Both the position numbers and the translations under genes were made by a program. Positions 27,175-36,677 of a DNA stretch of 56,526 nucleotides are shown one piece after another (position 1 is the first letter of the stretch; every line of letters starts with the position of its first letter). The stretch lies in assembly GCF_000425345.1 (NCBI RefSeq), contig NZ_AUDG01000026.1:1-56526 (forward strand). Reading direction: 5' to 3'. Below the pieces are notes generated by a model. That model was not told where the DNA came from and made no database searches. It saw only the letters and a list, made by a program, of their open reading frames with translations. This DNA is from Rheinheimera baltica DSM 14885 (GTDB lineage Bacteria > Pseudomonadota > Gammaproteobacteria > Enterobacterales > Alteromonadaceae).

Positions 27175-28244
27175 CAGGGTTTTATATACTCAAATGAAGC
27201 CAGCACAGGTTGCAAGGCCGTATTAAGCGCTGCATTATCCAGCATCGTTGTCATATCTTTGAGCTTAAATTGCGGATTAAACTTTAGTGCGCTCATCAGC
27301 CCTTCTGCACCAATATTGGTTTGCAGACGATAATAAGCTTGATCCGTTTCAAAACGGGAAATGGTGACATTTGTTACTCCAACCATTTGCTGCAAAAGCT
27401 GTTGCACTCTAACTAAATCAGTTAAATTTGTTACGTTTTGTATGACTAACTCAATATCTGCACTGTGTTGCTCAGACATGAGCGTTGCATAACGCTCTGC
27501 TAACTGAGACGCCAATACCGATGCAAAGTTATGCATTAAACTCTGTTCATCAGCTGCGGTAACTGTATCTCGGAAGGTTCTGCCGCTATCCTGACGTTGC
27601 CAACTTAGGCGCAATAACGTTTTATCATTTTCGCTAACTTCATCAACTGTAACGGCTAATATAACATCGGCACCATAGCGAACACTTGCTTGATTAATTT
27701 GCTGCCAAAAACCAGCCCATACGTCCGTTTCAGATAAATTAAGCAAATCATCCATGTCATATAATGGCTGCAGCAACGGCAAGCCAGCAAACAAAAAGGC
27801 TTGATGCAAAGCGACATTCAGCGGCTGATCCGCCCGGCGAACAAAGGTACGCTCACCTTCTTTTTGCTTTATCTGCCAGACAAGTATATCTGGACGTAAT
27901 GCTCCCCATACGGCAATGTTATGTTGTTGTAGTAGCTGATTAACCTTTGAAGCATCAAGTAACACACGCATTCTATTGCCATCAGCTGTCCGTACTGACT
28001 TAAACTGTTTTATGTATACGGATGCACGCTTTGATTCTTCTTTTATTTCAGGGACTAAATCTATATCAGCTTTACCACTTACCCGAATAAGTACTTGAAT
28101 TAATGCTTGCTGTTGCCAAACATCATTGCCGCCCTCTGCAGCTACATCAGCTTGATACAAATCATTTATCTGTCCAGCACTTACCGACTGCAATAAACAA
28201 AGGCTAACGAGCGCACTACAAAAAAAGACTATCTTCATCATCAT
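27174..28244 (-). CDS. DUF2066 domain exported protein
   Basis: A 356-residue protein with a signal peptide (MMMKIVFFCSALVSLCLLQS, cleavage near SVSAG). The DUF2066 core is visible in DVAAEGGNDVWQQQALIQVL and VRVSGKADI-type text through about residue 130. Function unknown; it is regularly encoded next to hda in this group of bacteria. It starts eight bases after marC and has GAGG before the first of three ATG codons. Confidence 0.85.
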   Translation of the reverse strand: MMMKIVFFCSALVSLCLLQSVSAGQINDLYQADVAAEGGNDVWQQQALIQVLIRVSGKADIDLVPEIKEESKRASVYIKQFKSVRTADGNRMRVLLDASKVNQLLQQHNIAVWGALRPDILVWQIKQKEGERTFVRRADQPLNVALHQAFLFAGLPLLQPLYDMDDLLNLSETDVWAGFWQQINQASVRYGADVILAVTVDEVSENDKTLLRLSWQRQDSGRTFRDTVTAADEQSLMHNFASVLASQLAERYATLMSEQHSADIELVIQNVTNLTDLVRVQQLLQQMVGVTNVTISRFETDQAYYRLQTNIGAEGLMSALKFNPQFKLKDMTTMLDNAALNTALQPVLASFEYIKP

Positions 28245-28252
28245 CTAATACC

Positions 28253-28885
28253 TCAGGCCAATACCGGAAAGATCCCTTTTAACCCCGCACTGATAAACTC
28301 TACCGCAATAGCAGCCAGAATCAGCCCCATTACACGAGTAATAATGTTCATACCTGTCTGGCCCAAACGGGCAGATATTTTATCAGCCAGACGCATCAAC
28401 CCCCAAAGCACCAAACCAATAACGATTAATTCGGCAGACATAATAGCGTAATGTTGCCACCCGTCGCTGCGATTGGCATAAAGAATTATCGAGCTAATTG
28501 CGCCCGGCCCTGCCAACATCGGCATTGCAAGAGGAACAACCGCAATAGATTTTCGATGCTCCGCTTCTTCGCGTTCTGCATCTGTATTTTTTGCATTACT
28601 CGTTTGGGCATATAGCATTGATATCGCCATTAGCAGGATCAGAATGCCACCACCGACACGAAATGAATTAACTGAAATACCGAAAAAGCTCAGAATAAAC
28701 TCACCAAAAAACAGAGTAATAAGTAATATGATTGTTGCAGCTTTAGCTGCGCTAGCGGCTGTTTGCCTACGTTCAGATTTGCTATGGCCTTGAGTTAGAG
28801 ACAAGTAAAGCGGTAAAGCTCCAAGTGGATTCAGAATGGCAAAAATACCAATCAAAATTTTCAAATAGTCCTGAATTTCAAGCAT
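28253..28885 (-). CDS. MarC family integral membrane protein
   Basis: A 210-residue protein with about six membrane helices. The family start LKILIGIFAILNPLGALPLYL and the mid-protein VVPLAMPMLAGPGAISSII identify MarC/UPF0056. Despite the name it is not clearly linked to antibiotic resistance; transport of small molecules has been suggested. First gene of the marC-DUF2066-hda unit, with GGAGA before the ATG. Confidence 0.92.
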   Translation of the reverse strand: MLEIQDYLKILIGIFAILNPLGALPLYLSLTQGHSKSERRQTAASAAKAATIILLITLFFGEFILSFFGISVNSFRVGGGILILLMAISMLYAQTSNAKNTDAEREEAEHRKSIAVVPLAMPMLAGPGAISSIILYANRSDGWQHYAIMSAELIVIGLVLWGLMRLADKISARLGQTGMNIITRVMGLILAAIAVEFISAGLKGIFPVLA

Positions 28886-28950
28886 AGATTATCTCCGTAA
28901 TTGCCAGCGCAGTGTAATGACAAAAGCGGCTTTGTTTCAATGCACAACGA

Positions 28951-28976
28951 TAAAATAAAGCCACCTATGGGTGGCT
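28951..28976 (-). terminator. Intrinsic terminator after bamC
   Basis: On the minus strand AGCCACC, loop CATA, GGTGGCT (28976-28959), then TTATTTTA. It closes the dapA-bamC transcript. A second short inverted repeat GACGACG/CGTCGTC (29061-29083) lies between it and the bamC stop and could add to termination. Confidence 0.8.
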
Positions 28977-29107
28977 CTGTAAAAAAAGACAGTGTTAAAC
29001 GCGCAGCAATCGACGTCAAATTAATGCAAATTTAGCGCGAAATAGTTAACTGTAGTCTTCGACGACGCTTCATTAACGTCGTCAGGTTTGTTAGAGCTGA
29101 AAAACGT

Positions 29108-30163
29108 TTACAGCTCAACTCTTGCCAAACGCGCAGCTTGGGCAAACGGCTCGTACAAAGACAACACGGTTTCAGCATCTAGCTGGGCCCCATCTTTGTC
29201 TCTCAAGCTGATCGCAGTCTGTTTATCTACACGGCTTAGAACCAATTGGTAGGCACCATTAGATACTGGCAGCACAGGTTTACTTTCACTTCCCCATAAT
29301 TTTGACCATAGACCTTGTTGCGGTTTCTCATAGTCAACGTAATAGGTATATATCGAACGATTTTTATCTGTAACAGTAAAGTTAAGCGCGGTGAACAATG
29401 TTTCAAGCTGTGACCAGGTGACCTCTATTGGCTGCGGTGTTAGCAATGCTGGATTTCCAGCTGCATCCATACCGGGCTCCATAGCCACATCAGGAATTTT
29501 AGATTTATTTGCCGTTGCAATGGTCACTTCCTCTTTACCAATACGGTCAATTATTTGGTTAAGTAGTGCAATTTCCTGACGTTGCTTATCATTACTAGCA
29601 AGCTCGCCAGACGGGGTAAAATACTGATGTTCAAGCATCTGAACAGTGACACTGGCAGAGCGGCCATGTGAGCGAGGCTCGATGACAAGACTAAAGCGGG
29701 ATTGTTCCTGTTTTTGTTCCGACGCCCAAAACCAAAAACCGTCTTCTTCTGACCGTGCGATCCAACCAGTTGTGTAGGTTAACCCACTGCTATCCTGTTG
29801 TAACTCAATGCCTTGCTCTGAAAATTGCGTTTGCAGCATTTTATGTAAAAATGGCACAAGATCGCCGGTATAATCGGTGCGATCAAACCAAACCCGAGAT
29901 AATTTATCACCTTCTTCTACCCGGCTACTCACTGCCGTTGCTAACACTAACGCCGGCGAGCGAATATCAGTTAGCGTGCTAGTTGTTGCAATTTCCGGAA
30001 CATCAAACTGACCAGGTGCAGCGGGTTTGCGTAAATTATCAGGAACCTTGATAGACGTAAGACTTGCTGACTGACTCGACGTTTCTGTTTGATCAGTTTG
30101 TAATAAAGAACAGCCTGTCAGCAACACGCTGGCAACTACACTACCTTTAATCCAATCTTGCAC
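29108..30163 (-). CDS. bamC: Outer membrane protein assembly factor BamC
   Basis: A 351-residue lipoprotein of the BAM complex that inserts beta-barrel proteins into the outer membrane. The signal sequence ends in the lipobox LLTGC (C18). An unstructured stretch (QTDQTETSSQSASL) is followed by two helix-grip domains. It uses a GTG start at 30163 with AGGAG seven bases upstream. dapA lies 41 bases upstream, the usual dapA-bamC order. Confidence 0.92.
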   Translation of the reverse strand: MQDWIKGSVVASVLLTGCSLLQTDQTETSSQSASLTSIKVPDNLRKPAAPGQFDVPEIATTSTLTDIRSPALVLATAVSSRVEEGDKLSRVWFDRTDYTGDLVPFLHKMLQTQFSEQGIELQQDSSGLTYTTGWIARSEEDGFWFWASEQKQEQSRFSLVIEPRSHGRSASVTVQMLEHQYFTPSGELASNDKQRQEIALLNQIIDRIGKEEVTIATANKSKIPDVAMEPGMDAAGNPALLTPQPIEVTWSQLETLFTALNFTVTDKNRSIYTYYVDYEKPQQGLWSKLWGSESKPVLPVSNGAYQLVLSRVDKQTAISLRDKDGAQLDAETVLSLYEPFAQAARLARVEL

Positions 30164-30204
30164 TTTACTACTCCTAAATGTGGTACCGCGAGGTAAATAT
30201 GCGG

Positions 30205-31086
30205 TTAAAGCTGAATACCAGCCTGCGTTAATGCTTGTTCGATTACAGTGCCATGAATTGGTTCAAGTTGGGTTAATGGCAATCGCATAAAATCTGATGT
30301 TATCAATCCCATTCTACGCAGTGCCCACTTAGTCGGTATCGGATTAGCTTCAATGAATAAGTCATGATGTAACGCCTGCAGTGTGCCATCAATCTGCTCT
30401 GCCTGCCTGCGCTCATTAATCAACGCCGAGTGACATAATTGTGCCATGGCTTTAGGCGCGACATTGCTCGTCACCGAAATTACGCCATGGCCACCTTGCA
30501 GCATAAACTCGCAAGCCGACGCATCGTCGCCACTTAGTAGCATAAAATCGTCAGGACAAAACTGTTTAAGTTTAACAATCCTTGGCATGGAGCCTGTCGC
30601 TTCTTTAATGCCAACAATATTTGCCGTGTTGGCCAGCTCTGCTACAGTTTCAGGCAGCAAATCCACTCCGGTGCGGCCGGGCACATTGTAAAGCAATACA
30701 GGTTTATCTGTCGCAGAAGCAACAGCATTAAAGTGCAATATCATGCCTTTTTGCATCGGTTTGTTGTAAAACGGTGTTACCGTAAGAAAACCATCAATTG
30801 GCAACTGACTTAACATCTGTGTACGTTCAACGGCTTCAGCTGTTGAATTAGCTCCGTTCCCAGCAATAACGGGGATACGTCCATTTACTTGAGTGCAAAC
30901 TCTAGCAATAACATCCAGTTGCTCTTTAAAGCTGATCGTTGCGGCTTCACCTGTAGTGCCCATTATGACCAAACCCTGAGTACCATTTTGTAGATGAAAT
31001 TCGACCAGACGTGCCAAGCTAACATAATCAATGTCACCCGCGTCCGTCATAGGGGTAATCAACGCAACCCAACTTCCTCTGAACAT
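30205..31086 (-). CDS. dapA: 4-hydroxy-tetrahydrodipicolinate synthase
   Basis: A 293-residue lyase that condenses aspartate semialdehyde with pyruvate, the first step specific to lysine and diaminopimelate. The Schiff-base lysine is K161 (VGIKEATG); T44-T45 (MGTTGEA), Y133 and R138 (YNVPGRTG) complete the site. Upstream of bamC. Together with lysC and dapE it makes three lysine/DAP genes in this window, none in one operon. Confidence 0.96.
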   Translation of the reverse strand: MFRGSWVALITPMTDAGDIDYVSLARLVEFHLQNGTQGLVIMGTTGEAATISFKEQLDVIARVCTQVNGRIPVIAGNGANSTAEAVERTQMLSQLPIDGFLTVTPFYNKPMQKGMILHFNAVASATDKPVLLYNVPGRTGVDLLPETVAELANTANIVGIKEATGSMPRIVKLKQFCPDDFMLLSGDDASACEFMLQGGHGVISVTSNVAPKAMAQLCHSALINERRQAEQIDGTLQALHHDLFIEANPIPTKWALRRMGLITSDFMRLPLTQLEPIHGTVIEQALTQAGIQL

Positions 31087-31121
31087 GTCGTTTATTGCCT
31101 CAATAATTGCTAAGGGCGCCT

Positions 31122-31150
31122 ATGTTAAAGAGACAATGCACTAAACACAA
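31122..31150 (-). promoter_or_regulatory. Predicted dapA promoter
   Basis: On the minus strand TTGTGT (31150-31145) and TAACAT (31127-31122) are 17 bases apart, about 35 bases before the dapA start. The remaining 31151-31269 stretch must hold the divergent gcvR promoter (CATAAT at 31190-31195 is a possible -10). Confidence 0.55.
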
Positions 31151-31269
31151 GAATCCTTCTGACCTTAACGCTATTCAAGACAAACGGATGACATAATCTG
31201 GCGGTATGGTAAACTTATTGCCAGCTTTTTTACTCACAATTTTTCGGTTTGCCATCAGGGTTTTATTCT

Positions 31270-31794
31270 ATGCCACAACAACTTGTAGTAACCGCCATCG
31301 GCACGGATCGTACCGGTATTGTCAGCAAACTGGCGCGTTTGGTTACCGACTGTAATTGCAACATCATCGACAGTCGAATGGCTATTTTTGGTGGCGAGTT
31401 TACATTTATTATGCTTCTTTCAGGCGACTTAGCGGCAATTAGCCGTATTGAACATTTGTTACCTGGCTTAGGGCTGGAACTTGATCTGACCACAATGACC
31501 AAACGTACCAGTGCCCATCAACGCAAAGCCGTTGCTGCACATTATGTTCTTGAATACAAAGGCGCCGACCGAGTGGGCACATTAGGTACTATTACCGGTT
31601 TATTAGCAAGCAGGCAGGTTTACATTGGTTCTTTACAATCTGAAAGCAAACTAGATGAGTATGGTCAGAGTGTCATGCATACCATGATGACACTTGAGTT
31701 GCCAGAAGGTGAACCGGCACAACAAATTGAATCTGATGTTATGGCTTTAGTTCACAGCATGAATTTAACGGGCAGTTTCCATGCCCAAACTTAA
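31270..31794 (+). CDS. gcvR: GcvR-like glycine cleavage system repressor
   Basis: A 174-residue protein made of two ACT domains. The first begins LVVTAIGTDRTGIVSKLARLV and the second HYVLEYKGADRVGTLGTITGLL. GcvR binds GcvA and, with glycine, controls the glycine cleavage operon. Open frame starts at a TTG (31249), but ATG 31270 with AGGG upstream is preferred. Divergent from dapA and 12 bases before bcp, the same order as in E. coli. Confidence 0.9.
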   Translation: MPQQLVVTAIGTDRTGIVSKLARLVTDCNCNIIDSRMAIFGGEFTFIMLLSGDLAAISRIEHLLPGLGLELDLTTMTKRTSAHQRKAVAAHYVLEYKGADRVGTLGTITGLLASRQVYIGSLQSESKLDEYGQSVMHTMMTLELPEGEPAQQIESDVMALVHSMNLTGSFHAQT

Positions 31795-31806
31795 CAGGAG
31801 TTCGCA

Positions 31807-32271
31807 ATGTCTTACTTAGCAGCTGGTGAAATAGTACCAGACTTTACCTTACAAGATCAGCACAATAGCCCGGTTAAATTAAGTAACTTACTGCAACAAG
31901 GCCAAGTTCTAGTTTATTTTTATCCCAAAGCCATGACGCCTGGTTGTACCGTCCAGGCATGTGCCCTACGTGATGTTAAAGCGGATTTAACCGCGAAAGG
32001 GATTACCATTATTGGCATTAGTACTGATGCACCGGCTAAACTCGCTAAATTTACACAACGGGATGAACTTAACTTTACCTTACTCTCTGATGAAGATCAT
32101 AAAGTTGCAGACACTTTTGGTGTCTGGGGTGAAAAAAAGTTTATGGGCAAAGTATATGATGGTTTGCACCGCATTAGTTTTCTCATTAACCAAGATAGTA
32201 CTGTTGCAAAAGTATTTGATAACTTCAAAACTAAAGATCACCATCAGGTCGTGCTTGATTATCTTAGTTAA
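31807..32271 (+). CDS. bcp: Thioredoxin-dependent peroxiredoxin Bcp
   Basis: A 154-residue atypical peroxiredoxin that reduces hydroperoxides with thioredoxin. The motif TPGCTVQACALRD gives C47 (peroxidatic) and C52 (resolving), the Bcp spacing. AGGAG lies eight bases before the ATG. Second gene after gcvR. Confidence 0.95.
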   Translation: MSYLAAGEIVPDFTLQDQHNSPVKLSNLLQQGQVLVYFYPKAMTPGCTVQACALRDVKADLTAKGITIIGISTDAPAKLAKFTQRDELNFTLLSDEDHKVADTFGVWGEKKFMGKVYDGLHRISFLINQDSTVAKVFDNFKTKDHHQVVLDYLS

Positions 32272-32379
32272 GTGTTCACCAAAATAGAAAAAACCCTCCT
32301 TTGGCAGCAGTTTGTAAACTAAGCTGCATAATTACTGAGATAGCACATCAGGTCTAATTGTTAAGTTATGGAGTTTTAC

Positions 32380-33489
32380 ATGTTAAAGCCTCTCCTTTTA
32401 ACCAGCTTAGTAGCGTCATTGACGCTATCAGCACACGCCGACCCACTGTTGACAGAAAAAGCAGCAGTGCAAATTGAAACCATGGCCACGGGTTTAAACC
32501 ACCCTTGGGGCATGACATTTTTACCCAATGGCTCAATACTCGTTACAGAGCGTAATGGTACACTGCAGCATATCAGCGCTGACGGTAAAACCCGACAAGC
32601 CATTAATGGCTTACCGCAAATTGATGCCAGAGGTCAAGGCGGCTTGTTAGATGTCATTATTGCAGCCGACTTTTCCACAAGCAAAACACTGTATTTCAGC
32701 TTTAGTGAACCCGGTACTGGTGGTAATAGCACAGCCGTAGCGCGAGCTAAATTAATTGACGATACCCTAACGGACGTCAGTATTATTTTCAGTCAACAGC
32801 CTAAGTATGATAGCCGCCATCATTTCGGCAGCCGATTAGTAATGGACAATAACGGTAAATTGTTTATTACAACAGGCGATCGAGGCAGTGAAAGAACACA
32901 AGCGCAAAAGCTTGATAACCACATTGGCAAAGTCATTCACATTAATACCGACGGAACACCAAGCACTGATAACCCTTATGTCAGTCAGGCGAACGCAAAA
33001 AAAGAAATCTGGTCTTATGGTCATCGCAATATACAAGGGGCAGCATTGCACCCTCAAACCGGGCAATTGTGGACACATGAACATGGCCCGCAAGGTGGTG
33101 ATGAGATTAACATTGTGCTACCCGGTAAAAATTATGGCTGGCCATTGATTACTTATGGTGAGGAATACGGTGGTGGTGCTATCGGTAAAACCGCTCAGGA
33201 GGGTTTAGAGCAACCGCTGCATTATTGGGTGCCATCAATTGCTCCCAGCGGTATGTTTTTTTATAACGCTGAACTATTTCCAGAATGGCAGAACAATCTC
33301 TTCGTTGGTTCACTTAAGTTTGGACAACTTGTTCGGCTAGAGCTCACTGGCGATAAGGTAAGCCATGAAGAACGTATTATGATTGGTCAACGTGTTCGTG
33401 ACGTAGAACAAGGACCCGATGGCGCAGTGTACCTTCTTACAGACAGCTCCGACGGCCAACTACTGCGCATAATGCCAGCAACGGAGTAA
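32380..33489 (+). CDS. PQQ-dependent soluble sugar dehydrogenase (YliI type)
   Basis: A 369-residue secreted beta-propeller enzyme. Signal peptide MLKPLLLTSLVASLTLSAHA. Family signatures: GLNHPWGMTFLPNG, RGQGGLLDV, DSRHHFGSRLV, TGDRGSE, YGHRNIQGAALHP, EHGPQGGDEINI. Relatives (Asd, YliI) oxidise aldoses with PQQ in the periplasm. PQQ synthesis genes are not in the window. An upstream in-frame ATG exists at 32368, but GGAG six bases before 32380 favours the later start. Confidence 0.9.
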   Translation: MLKPLLLTSLVASLTLSAHADPLLTEKAAVQIETMATGLNHPWGMTFLPNGSILVTERNGTLQHISADGKTRQAINGLPQIDARGQGGLLDVIIAADFSTSKTLYFSFSEPGTGGNSTAVARAKLIDDTLTDVSIIFSQQPKYDSRHHFGSRLVMDNNGKLFITTGDRGSERTQAQKLDNHIGKVIHINTDGTPSTDNPYVSQANAKKEIWSYGHRNIQGAALHPQTGQLWTHEHGPQGGDEINIVLPGKNYGWPLITYGEEYGGGAIGKTAQEGLEQPLHYWVPSIAPSGMFFYNAELFPEWQNNLFVGSLKFGQLVRLELTGDKVSHEERIMIGQRVRDVEQGPDGAVYLLTDSSDGQLLRIMPATE

Positions 33490-33512
33490 ACACTATTTAG
33501 CTAGTGTAAATT

Positions 33513-33558
33513 ATGTGATGCACAGCACTTCGCTTTGCATCACATTAATATTATTTTA
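33513..33558. terminator. Bidirectional terminator between the sugar dehydrogenase and perM
   Basis: ATGTGATGC (33513-33521) pairs with GCATCACAT (33537-33545), with an inner AGC/GCT pair, and is followed by a T-rich tail on the plus strand. Both flanking genes end here, from opposite sides. Confidence 0.7.
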
Positions 33559-33560
33559 GA

Positions 33561-34634
33561 TTAGTCTACATTCCCGCTCTGCGGATGTGCTCTTGCTGAC
33601 CAGGCTTTTACCGTTGCTTTTACCAACGATGCCAATGGAATGGCAAAAAATATCCCCCAAAACCCAAATAACCCACCAAAAAACAATACAGCAATAATAA
33701 TAAAAACCGGATTTAAATCAACCGCTTCCGAAAATAACAATGGGACAAGCAAATTACCATCCAAGGCCTGTATCACGCCATAAGCTAACATCAGATAACC
33801 AAAGTCTGCGGTAGGCCCCCATTGAAAAAACGCGACCAGTGCCACAGGCAGTGTTACTACCGCCGCCCCAATGTAAGGTATCAATACAGATAAACCCACC
33901 AAAACCCCTAATAACAGCGGATAATTCAAGCCGAAAATGGCAAAAACGGCATAACTTAAGGCACCAACAATTAAAATTTCAAGAATTTTGCCACGAATAT
34001 AATTCATGATCTGCGCATTCATTTCATGCCAAACCTGGCTAATAAGCCGCCGTTCTGCAGGCAATATTTGTACAAAGCTGGATGTTAGCTGAGCTTTGTC
34101 TTTCAACATAAAAAACACCATCAGTGGCACCAGTACCAAATAAATCAGCAGCGCGACTAAATCAACAATAGAAGCCAGTGACATCTGTAACATATCACGG
34201 CCAAATGCCATCAGTCTTTCATCTACCGAGTGCATCAAAATGGTAATTTGCTCAACACTCACGACGCCGGGAAATGACTCAGGAAGGGCCAGTAAGTAGT
34301 TTTTTCCCTGGTCGATCATCTGCGGCAAATCACGTAATAAATTTCGCCCCTGGTACCACACTATAGGAATAATCCACATTAATGTTAGCGTGGCCAGGCC
34401 AACAAAACCGGCAACCACCATCACCGTACTCGCACTTCGGGATAAACCCAGTCGACTAAGATGAATTACCGGCCACTCCAGCAAGTAAGCAAAAACAATC
34501 GCCACCATCACTGGCGCTAAAATGCCACTCAGCCAATAAATGGCCATAAAGCCAAATAATAACAACAAGAATAATGTCACAACCTGAGGATCTGAGAACT
34601 TATTGGCATACCATTTTTTCAACCAATCCAGCAT
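33561..34634 (-). CDS. perM: AI-2E family transporter (PerM/YfgO)
   Basis: A 357-residue inner membrane protein with about eight helices; the family signatures LVPLMVFFMLKDKAQL, VLIPYIGAAVVTLPVALVA and VGLSVLIPYIG-type glycine-rich loop are visible. Family members export small molecules or ions; AI-2 export is shown only for a few. It is divergent from bepA, as in E. coli. Confidence 0.9.
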   Translation of the reverse strand: MLDWLKKWYANKFSDPQVVTLFLLLLFGFMAIYWLSGILAPVMVAIVFAYLLEWPVIHLSRLGLSRSASTVMVVAGFVGLATLTLMWIIPIVWYQGRNLLRDLPQMIDQGKNYLLALPESFPGVVSVEQITILMHSVDERLMAFGRDMLQMSLASIVDLVALLIYLVLVPLMVFFMLKDKAQLTSSFVQILPAERRLISQVWHEMNAQIMNYIRGKILEILIVGALSYAVFAIFGLNYPLLLGVLVGLSVLIPYIGAAVVTLPVALVAFFQWGPTADFGYLMLAYGVIQALDGNLLVPLLFSEAVDLNPVFIIIAVLFFGGLFGFWGIFFAIPLASLVKATVKAWSARAHPQSGNVD

Positions 34635-34846
34635 ATTAAGACTCCAACATCTGACATACGGGCAAAAGTGCCGAAACTCGTAGCAGTATACCGAAGATAA
34701 TGTAAAATTTGGCGCTTAACTGCCAGATGAATACAAATATATGGTAAATTAACAACCTGTCTGATTTGAACTTAACGCTATTTCACCAGACAAAGCCAAC
34801 ATCATCCTTAGAACAACATGACCTAACAGGGGCAGGTGTTTTTCCA

Positions 34847-36295
34847 ATGAATTTCTCCGTCGTAACCAAACCTGTTTTTATCTGTGTGCTGGTAGCATTA
34901 GCGCAAGTTGTGACAATTGATGCTCAAGCAAACTTACCTGATTTAGGCGGTAATGCCTTTAGTACTATAACGCCCGATAAAGAAAAACAATTGGGCGATG
35001 TTATGATGCGGCAAACACGTGGTAGCTTGCCTATGGTGTATGATCCGCTGCTGGACGAGTATATTAATTCGCTTGGCAATCGCCTCGTGGCCCGTGCGAA
35101 CGATGTAAATTTTCCGTTTAAGTTTTATTGGGTAGACAACAAAAACATCAATGCTTTTGCCACACTTGGCGGTAATATCACGTCTCACACCGCCACCTTA
35201 GCGGTTGCAGAAAGCGAAAGTGAGTTTGCATCGGTGCTAGCACATGAAATTGCTCACGTTACACAGCGCCACATCGCCCGTTTCTTTGAAGCACAAAGCC
35301 AAAAAGCGCCGTTGACGCTAGCGGGGATACTTGGTGCTATTGTTCTGGCTACTGTTAACCCAGAAGCAGGTATGGCCGCAATGATGGCCACACAGGGGGC
35401 ATCACAACAAGCGGCGATAAATTTTACGCGTAAAAATGAGCAAGAGTCAGACCGCATTGGCATGCAAATATTGGCGGATGCAGGTTTTGATCCGTACGCG
35501 GTTCCTAATTTTTTTCGTAAATTAACCGAGCAAAGCCGCTTTTTAAACCAGCAGTTGTCTTTTTTACAAACTCACCCTTTATCACAAAGCAGAGTCAGCG
35601 ACACCCGACTGCGAGCTGAGCAATATCCCATGCGTTTCGTCGCAGATAGCCAGGACTTTACGCTAAGTCAGGCACGCGTTTTAGCTAGATATCAGTATGG
35701 CAAAGACGATGCAGAAACCGTTTTCAGAAAAAAACTAAGTGATCCAGGCGGCAATACCAAAGCCAATCAGTACGGTCTTGCCATCGCATTATTAGATAAT
35801 GCAAAACTGGATGCCGCACGAAAGGTCATTGAGAACTTACTGGAAAATGACGAACACAACCTGTATTACATTGACGTTTACACCGATATACTTTTGGCAC
35901 AAAAAGAATACCAGCTTTGCCTAAACATGCTTGAGCAACAATATTTGCTACGCCCAAATAATCAGGTTGTTACACTCAATTATGCCAATGTGGCACTTTC
36001 ATCTGGCGCTCATCGGCTGGCTATTCACCTTTTAAAAAGTCTGTTGTTTTATAAAAATGACAATATTTTAGCCTATGGCATGTTGGCAGATGCTTACAAA
36101 GCTAGTGGTGATTTTGCTAAATACTATGAAGCGCGAGCAGATCTAAGATATCAGCAAGCGGACTATCCGCGTGCTATAGATGATTTAAATGAGGCGTTAA
36201 ACTATCTGAAATCGGAAGAGAAACTTGAAAACCGACGCCTTGAAGCTAAGAAAAACCAATTACAAACCGAGTTTGACCGGGTACGTCGCATGTAA
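34847..36295 (+). CDS. bepA: Periplasmic M48 protease and chaperone BepA
   Basis: A 482-residue protein, matching E. coli BepA (487). The signal peptide ends near IDAQA (residue 27). The zinc site is HEIAH (133-137) with E200 in NEQESDRIG as third ligand. C-terminal residues 300-480 form TPR repeats. BepA helps LptD mature and degrades stalled outer-membrane proteins. The long open frame starts at a TTG at 34766, but ATG 34847 gives the signal peptide. Followed at 34 bases by the ArsC-like gene. Confidence 0.94.
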   Translation: MNFSVVTKPVFICVLVALAQVVTIDAQANLPDLGGNAFSTITPDKEKQLGDVMMRQTRGSLPMVYDPLLDEYINSLGNRLVARANDVNFPFKFYWVDNKNINAFATLGGNITSHTATLAVAESESEFASVLAHEIAHVTQRHIARFFEAQSQKAPLTLAGILGAIVLATVNPEAGMAAMMATQGASQQAAINFTRKNEQESDRIGMQILADAGFDPYAVPNFFRKLTEQSRFLNQQLSFLQTHPLSQSRVSDTRLRAEQYPMRFVADSQDFTLSQARVLARYQYGKDDAETVFRKKLSDPGGNTKANQYGLAIALLDNAKLDAARKVIENLLENDEHNLYYIDVYTDILLAQKEYQLCLNMLEQQYLLRPNNQVVTLNYANVALSSGAHRLAIHLLKSLLFYKNDNILAYGMLADAYKASGDFAKYYEARADLRYQQADYPRAIDDLNEALNYLKSEEKLENRRLEAKKNQLQTEFDRVRRM

Positions 36296-36329
36296 CTTGC
36301 GGTCAAATTTACCTTTAACAGGACCTTTA

Positions 36330-36677
36330 ATGTTAAAAATTTACCATAATCCACGCTGTTCCAAGAGCCGTGAAACCCTGAGTTTATTAGAACAACACAC
36401 TGACAAAATAGACATTATTGAATACCTTAAAACACCGCCAACAGCTGAGGAACTGGCACATTTATTAAAACTGTTGGGACTTAGTGCACGTCAATTATTG
36501 CGCAATAAAGAAGATGAGTACAAACAACTTGGCTTGGCAGACAGTTCGCTAACCGACCAACAGTTAATAGAAGCGATGGCTATACACCCCAAACTCATCG
36601 AACGCCCTATCGTTGTTCATGGTGATAAAGCGGCAATTGGCCGGCCACCTAGCAACGTGCTGAATTTGCTATCATGA
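36330..36677 (+). CDS. ArsC-family reductase (YfgD type)
   Basis: A 115-residue thioredoxin-fold protein starting MLKIYHNPRCSKSRETL with the catalytic Cys at 10, then QLLRNKEDEYKQLGL and KLIERPIVVHGDKAAIGRPP. This matches glutaredoxin-type arsenate reductases and the bepA-linked YfgD of E. coli. No other arsenic gene is nearby, so a general thiol role is as likely as arsenate reduction. Overlaps the next gene by four bases. Confidence 0.9.
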   Translation: MLKIYHNPRCSKSRETLSLLEQHTDKIDIIEYLKTPPTAEELAHLLKLLGLSARQLLRNKEDEYKQLGLADSSLTDQQLIEAMAIHPKLIERPIVVHGDKAAIGRPPSNVLNLLS